A stretch of 64,000 nucleotides of DNA from Bombyx mori (taxonomy: Eukaryota; Arthropoda; Insecta; Lepidoptera; Bombycidae), in contig NC_085135.1 of assembly GCF_030269925.1 (NCBI RefSeq), positions 10,850,753-10,914,752 on the forward strand. Direction: 5' to 3'. Under the pieces are notes generated by a model. It did not search any database. It had not been told where the DNA came from and saw only the letters and a program-made list of their open reading frames with translations. Within the stretch, counting starts at the first letter, position 1. Each line of letters starts with the position of its first letter. Shown piece after piece: positions 59,827 through 64,000 of this stretch. The position numbers and the translations under genes were made by a program.

Positions 59827-61026
59827 TCGATGGCACTATACGGATCACCCGTCTGGTGCCACGTCCTTACCTACTAGAACGTCGCCGCGCTGCGACGGCG
59901 GCAGCGCGCGATCGCGGTCAGAGTCATTCAAGGATACCTCACAGTCTCCTACGAGGCGGCGCGCCCTAGCGCAGCCGGAGCGCGGGGGCTCCAAACTCGG
60001 CAGTCCGTGCTGGAGGCGTGGTCTCGTCATTTGGCGGACCCGTCGGCCGGCCTCCGTACCGTCGAGGCGATCTGCCCGGTTCTCGCGGACTGGGTGGGCT
60101 GCGACCGCGGAAGTCTCACCTCCGGCTACAAGCACACACTTCACCGGAAAAACTGGCATCCGCCTGCGGGACCCGAACACCGCCGCATCGTCAGATACGA
60201 ACGCACCGGACGTCTTATCTTACAGGTCACGACGACTTTAAATGTGTCAATTTTCTTCCCCACGAAAATTTGCTTGCTTTCTTGTTTACTTGCTTGCTGG
60301 AGCCCGAAGTCATCGAACGTTTAGTGTATTGGTATTAAATCTAGCAGATTCTAAAGTTTCAGCGACAATTCACAGTCTCATGCCCTGGTTTATTGACTAG
60401 TGGCATGTAACTCTGGCAGTAATCATTGGCTTAAAAACGATTCGTGTCGGAACTACTCACGTCATGACAGATCCATTATTGCGATCGAACTTCCACTTGA
60501 GACTTGCACTTGCCTTAATTTCTTGCAATAGCTTGTGACGTGTCGTATTTCCGCTAGTAAATGCCATGTGATAAAGTTTCTTCGTGGCTCAGATCTTCCA
60601 TCGAGGTAGCAGATGTTATTACACGACTTGCGTATGCTGCATTCACGCTTTTGTGGCTTACCATTGCTTAAATTGATAAGCGTCGCAGCAAGAATTTTCC
60701 ATAACAAGCGAGAAATAAGTCGCAAATGCCTCCATGTGACACCTACGTGTGAAATCTGCGACAACATGATAAGGCACCGCCTTTCAGAGCCCCACTGAAG
60801 ACCACAATGAGCTATGCACCATCCAGTAGACGTTCATCGAGGTACATATCAACCGTAGCGTACCAAGCACATGGATCGGAACCTGTCTGTTCCCGAAGAA
60901 TCTCTGACCCGTGATCTCAGATACCGTTACTGGTATTCTGATCTGCATCATGTTTTTCCGCTGTACTTCGAACATGTTCAAACACGTCACGCCAGTGAGA
61001 GTAGAGTCCTGATCCTTCACTTCTGA
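59821..61026 (-). repeat. Second copy of the element E interior (E2), with the same captured LINE-A fragment
   Basis: On the minus strand the sequence begins ACATCAGAAGTG, the junction of the element E 5' LTR end and interior, and follows element E from 16409 to about 17150 and then the antisense LINE-A fragment (59821-60130 here). About 250 bp near 60650-60950 are absent from element E. The gag start MEDLSHEE is present near 60600 but truncated. The LTR itself is not present. Confidence 0.8.
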
Positions 61027-61241
61027 TGTCGAGGGAGATACAGATGGAACGTTTTTAAAAAGTGTGACGTCAGCAATGCTGACGTCACGGTTATTGCTTT
61101 GTTGACGATGACTCATGTTTGGGCTTCCGAAACAAAACTTCACCAGAACTTCACAATAACTGCGTATATTTCACGAGAAGCGTGACAACGTTCAGAGAGA
61201 TCCGTACTGTACTACGGCTCGGACACGAATGAATTAGCGCT
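61026..61241. repeat. 216-bp segment duplicated from 20802-21017
   Basis: It has the same length and nearly the same sequence as 20802-21017, including the palindrome with two TGACGTCA motifs (61064-61088). It ends at the same base, where LINE-D copy D3 begins. Confidence 0.85.
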
Positions 61242-64000
61242 TTTTTTTTTTTTTTTTTTATGATTGATAGCTTACTGGTGGCCCGAAGGCCTTTCCAGTT
61301 TCACCAGGACATGTGGGCGAGCAAAGGCTCAGCCAAGAGGGGCGGGATTAGCTAACAACTGCCCGAGCGCCTCCGAAGGAGACCTAACAACTCAAGAGCA
61401 ATTGCTTCGCGAATGAATCAACTACCGGATCGGAATCGCGACCCGCTGAGAAGATCCGGCGAGAAACTCAGCGAGCTGATTAATGGGTTAGGTTGCACGG
61501 CGAACTCTTTGTCGAGTTCGATGAGTACGGTTACCGAGGTCCCTAAGCCTGCTCCTAGTGTTAGAGCTGAAGGCGTCTAATGCAAAGGTTATTGGATCTG
61601 ATGGATCCGTAAGAACGTGTCTAGGGCGTCGACGGTGACTGGCTCCTGCGTGATCAGGATTCGGGGAGTAGTCAGCGGCGGCAACGATAAGGCGATTATC
61701 ATGACGCATAGCCTTATCGAAGTATCGTTCCGACGCTGACTTCATGTATTTCCGAATTGATTCGAGGCCCAGGTCGTCGTGTAGGTCAACGTTCCTCACG
61801 AACCACGGAGCGCCGACAGCTAACCTGCAAAAGCGGGATTGTAGGGATTGGAGGGTGTCTATGTGTGTGCGGGCCGCGTGAGCGAACACCACACTCGCGT
61901 AAGTCATGACGGGCCTTATGCAAGTTTTGTAAAGTGTCACCTTGTTCCGAAGGGACATTTTACTACGCTTACAGATCATGGGGTAGAGTCTACCGAAAAT
62001 AAACGCGGCACGGTCACGGACTGATTTTATATGCGGGCGGAATGTCATCGATGCATCCAGGGTAACGCCCAGGTACTTGACCTTCCTGGCCCAGGGTATG
62101 GGTTGTCTAAAGAGAGTAATCGGAGGTGTGAGATTCCTCCTCCTAATTCGGGAGGAAATCCGTGTGGAGCTTCCCCTCTGAAATAGCACCGCAGTACTTT
62201 TCGCTGGGTTGATGTCTATGCGCCATTTTCGGAACCACTGTCCTAGGGCTAGGGCTGCGCTCTGAAGCTTCTTCGCGATTAGGGACTTATTTCTACTAGA
62301 ATAGTAAACAGTCGTGTCGTCGGCGAATAAAGCTAAATGGGTCGGCGGCGACCGGGGAATATCGTTGACGAATAAGCTAAATAGGAGGGGTGAGAGGACA
62401 GAGCCTTGCGGGACTCCAGCTGTGAGAGGTCGTGGGGGGGAGCGGGTTCCCTCGACTCGATATCGAAAAGAGCGGTTCGACAAGAAGTCCCGTATGATGA
62501 GCACGAGACTATCCGGCACGCCCATGTTGAATAGTTTGAAAATCAAAACTTTGTCGAACGCTTTTGCGACGTCGAAGAAGAGAGCTCCCGTGTATAACGA
62601 TTTTGGTCGATTAAGCCCCACAAGAATATGCTCCGTGAGGCGGTGCCCCTGTTGAACGCATGAGTGATTTGTACGGAATCCGAATTGTTCATCGATGAGA
62701 ATGCCCTTTGATGAGACGAAGTCTCTGAGGCGTTTGTAGAGCAGACGCTTATACAGTTTGCCTAGAGACATAAGGAGGCTAATCGGGCGATAGCTCGTCG
62801 GATGATTTTTTGGTTTACCGGGTTTATGTATGCCGATAACGTCCGCTTCTTTCCACACCGCGGGAAAGATACAGTTCGCCATAGCGGCATTGAAAATAGA
62901 TGCCAACATCACGATGAGTTGGACGAGTAGAAGTTTAATAACGCGGTTGGATATACCGTCGGAACCGGGAGCCTTGCGGGGACGTAGGTCTTTGATCAAG
63001 TCTTTAACTTCCATCGGGGTGACGGGTGGTAACGCATCCGAGGGTGGCAAGGAGGCTCTGCGTTCTACCTCACTGTCTACTAATTCTACATGAACAGGGT
63101 CCACGGATTGAGTGCTGGGCGTGCACTGGGTTTGCAATGTATCGGCCAGCAGCTCTACTTTTTCGTCATCATCGAACGCCGCAGGTCGGCCTGAGGGGCC
63201 TACGAGGGGGGGCATAGTTACTACCGTATCCGATTTGAGAGTACGAGCTAAGCGGTAGTAAGACCTTTGGGAGGGCGCGAGTCCTTCTAAGAAATCAGAC
63301 CATCTGGCATCTCGGATTTCAGCGATGCGAGACTTTACGTCGCGTTGTAGGGCACGCATTCGAATACGATTTTCCGCGGTAGGATACCTGTCGTAGGCGT
63401 GTATCGAGGCGTTCTTAGCTCTAAGGAGTTCCCTAATATCGTCGGACAATTTGAAGCGGTGAAGGAAGTCCTCCGCTACAACTTGTTTCGATGACCTATC
63501 TAATGTCGAGGTGATGTGTGACGTTAAGATGTCTATGGCTTCAGCGGTATCCTGAGGAGACGGGGTAGAGTCCGGGTTAAACGGGAGCGATGGTGGATCA
63601 GATTCAGCCAGGCTGATGCCCAGCGTGTGCCAATCCACCACAGTCCTCGTGACGGGAACGGAATCGGGAGCGCGACCGAGCTTCATAACGACGGGACGGT
63701 GGTCTGAATCTAACTCTGAAACTACTTCGATCGAGTGTAAGCGCAGAGTTACGTTTTTTAATAACGCTATGTCGAGTATATCCGGGCGATGCGCGATATT
63801 TAGCGGGTAGTGAGTCGGGGTTAGCGGAGCGACGATATCGAAGGCGAGATCATCGACTAACGCGTCAAGCCGCCTGCCATTCGGGGTTATGGTGTGTGAG
63901 TTCCACCTGATGTGTTTACAATTTAGGTCGCCCGCCAGAATGACAGAGCTCCCCATGCCGAGCAGCGCCTCGATATCACTGCTTAGAACGATCTTATCCG
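61242..64000 (-). mobile_element. LINE-D copy D3, continues beyond the window
   Basis: A T run at 61242-61259 marks the poly(A), followed on the minus strand (right to left) by the 3' untranslated region and ORF2. The left flank ends TGAATTAGCGCT, exactly as for D4. The 5' part lies outside the window. Relative to D1 it has several substitutions in the 3' untranslated region and a 12-bp in-frame deletion in ORF2. Confidence 0.9.
61488..64000 (-). CDS. LINE-D ORF2 (D3), partial at window edge, 12-bp deletion
   Basis: The frame is open from the right edge (endonuclease region SSDIEALLGMGSS) to the stop at 61488. It keeps LAGDLNCKHIRWNS, SDHRPVVMK, RKAPGSDGISN, AGVPQGSVLSPLLF and FADDTTVYY. Near 62548 four residues present in D1 (WHNG after AFDKV) are missing through a 12-bp deletion. 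This lies in a conserved RT helix after motif A, so activity is doubtful although the frame is kept. The rest matches D1 closely. Confidence 0.88.
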   Translation of the reverse strand, partial: DKIVLSSDIEALLGMGSSVILAGDLNCKHIRWNSHTITPNGRRLDALVDDLAFDIVAPLTPTHYPLNIAHRPDILDIALLKNVTLRLHSIEVVSELDSDHRPVVMKLGRAPDSVPVTRTVVDWHTLGISLAESDPPSLPFNPDSTPSPQDTAEAIDILTSHITSTLDRSSKQVVAEDFLHRFKLSDDIRELLRAKNASIHAYDRYPTAENRIRMRALQRDVKSRIAEIRDARWSDFLEGLAPSQRSYYRLARTLKSDTVVTMPPLVGPSGRPAAFDDDEKVELLADTLQTQCTPSTQSVDPVHVELVDSEVERRASLPPSDALPPVTPMEVKDLIKDLRPRKAPGSDGISNRVIKLLLVQLIVMLASIFNAAMANCIFPAVWKEADVIGIHKPGKPKNHPTSYRPISLLMSLGKLYKRLLYKRLRDFVSSKGILIDEQFGFRTNHSCVQQGHRLTEHILVGLNRPKSLYTGALFFDVAKAFDKVLIFKLFNMGVPDSLVLIIRDFLSNRSFRYRVEGTRSPPRPLTAGVPQGSVLSPLLFSLFVNDIPRSPPTHLALFADDTTVYYSSRNKSLIAKKLQSAALALGQWFRKWRIDINPAKSTAVLFQRGSSTRISSRIRRRNLTPPITLFRQPIPWARKVKYLGVTLDASMTFRPHIKSVRDRAAFIFGRLYPMICKRSKMSLRNKVTLYKTCIRPVMTYASVVFAHAARTHIDTLQSLQSRFCRLAVGAPWFVRNVDLHDDLGLESIRKYMKSASERYFDKAMRHDNRLIVAAADYSPNPDHAGASHRRRPRHVLTDPSDPITFALDAFSSNTRSRLRDLGNRTHRTRQRVRRAT

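Noticed and set aside
1..64000. Transfer RNA, ribosomal RNA or other structural RNA genes
   Set aside because: No cloverleaf-like or rRNA-like sequence was noticed on either strand. Systematic covariance-model scanning was not possible.

Overview
This window is a dense stack of nested retrotransposons from an insect genome, almost certainly a moth or butterfly. I see no host gene. The lepidopteran assignment is inference. It rests on R1-clade and Jockey-clade LINEs of lepidopteran type, a BEL/Pao element, an errantivirus-like element with an env reading frame, and 3'-end repeats that I recognise as common in silkworm-type genomes. Bombyx is the best guess, and a W chromosome or other heterochromatin would fit, but the sequence alone does not prove either.

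Layout. 1-5256: pol and a 3'-truncated env-like frame of an errantivirus-like (Ty3/Gypsy) element. 5265-10577: a minus-strand segment carrying an internally deleted Ty3/Gypsy element (copy A) with two 220-bp LTRs and a small LINE inserted in gag. 10578-16022: a full-looking R1-clade LINE ('LINE-A') with ORF1 and ORF2 joined by TAATG. 16038-19362: a Ty3/Gypsy-like deletion derivative ('element E') with 374-bp LTRs and a captured LINE-A fragment. 19711-21750: a decayed LINE endonuclease region and a 5'-truncated Jockey-clade LINE ('LINE-D', copy D4). 22113-29056: a BEL/Pao element, minus strand, with LTRs that look identical and gag-PR and RT-IN in one frame separated by a single UGA. 29303-31178: a LINE-like element holding only an ORF1 gene. 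31241-33813: minisatellite, LTR-like sequence and a 150-bp tandem duplication. 33814-42250: copy B of the deleted Gypsy element, opposite in orientation to copy A, interrupted by an apparently intact LINE-D (D1). 42365-43415: an inverted-repeat (foldback) element. 44038 to about 51670: a second R1-clade LINE ('LINE-B', minus), split by a LINE-A 3' copy. 52166-54015: a third R1-clade fragment ('LINE-C'). 54141-59603: LINE-D copy D2 (minus), split by another LINE-A 3' copy. 59604-61241: a mosaic of short repeat pieces. 61242-64000: LINE-D copy D3, running off the end.

The nesting gives a relative order of events. Copies A and B share the same internal deletions and the same flanks, so they come from one inverted segmental duplication. 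The small LINE in A and D1 in B came later. Element E and the BEL element are young by LTR identity. LINE-A and LINE-D have been moving recently: five insertions have target-site duplications of 12-15 bp or the equivalent.

The most noteworthy observations are the UGA-CUA stop between gag and pol of the BEL element, the ORF1-only LINE-like element with a clean 12-bp target-site duplication, the pair of LINE-D copies joined to the same target nucleotide, and the inverted duplication of a non-autonomous Gypsy element that keeps its LTRs, primer-binding site and purine tract.
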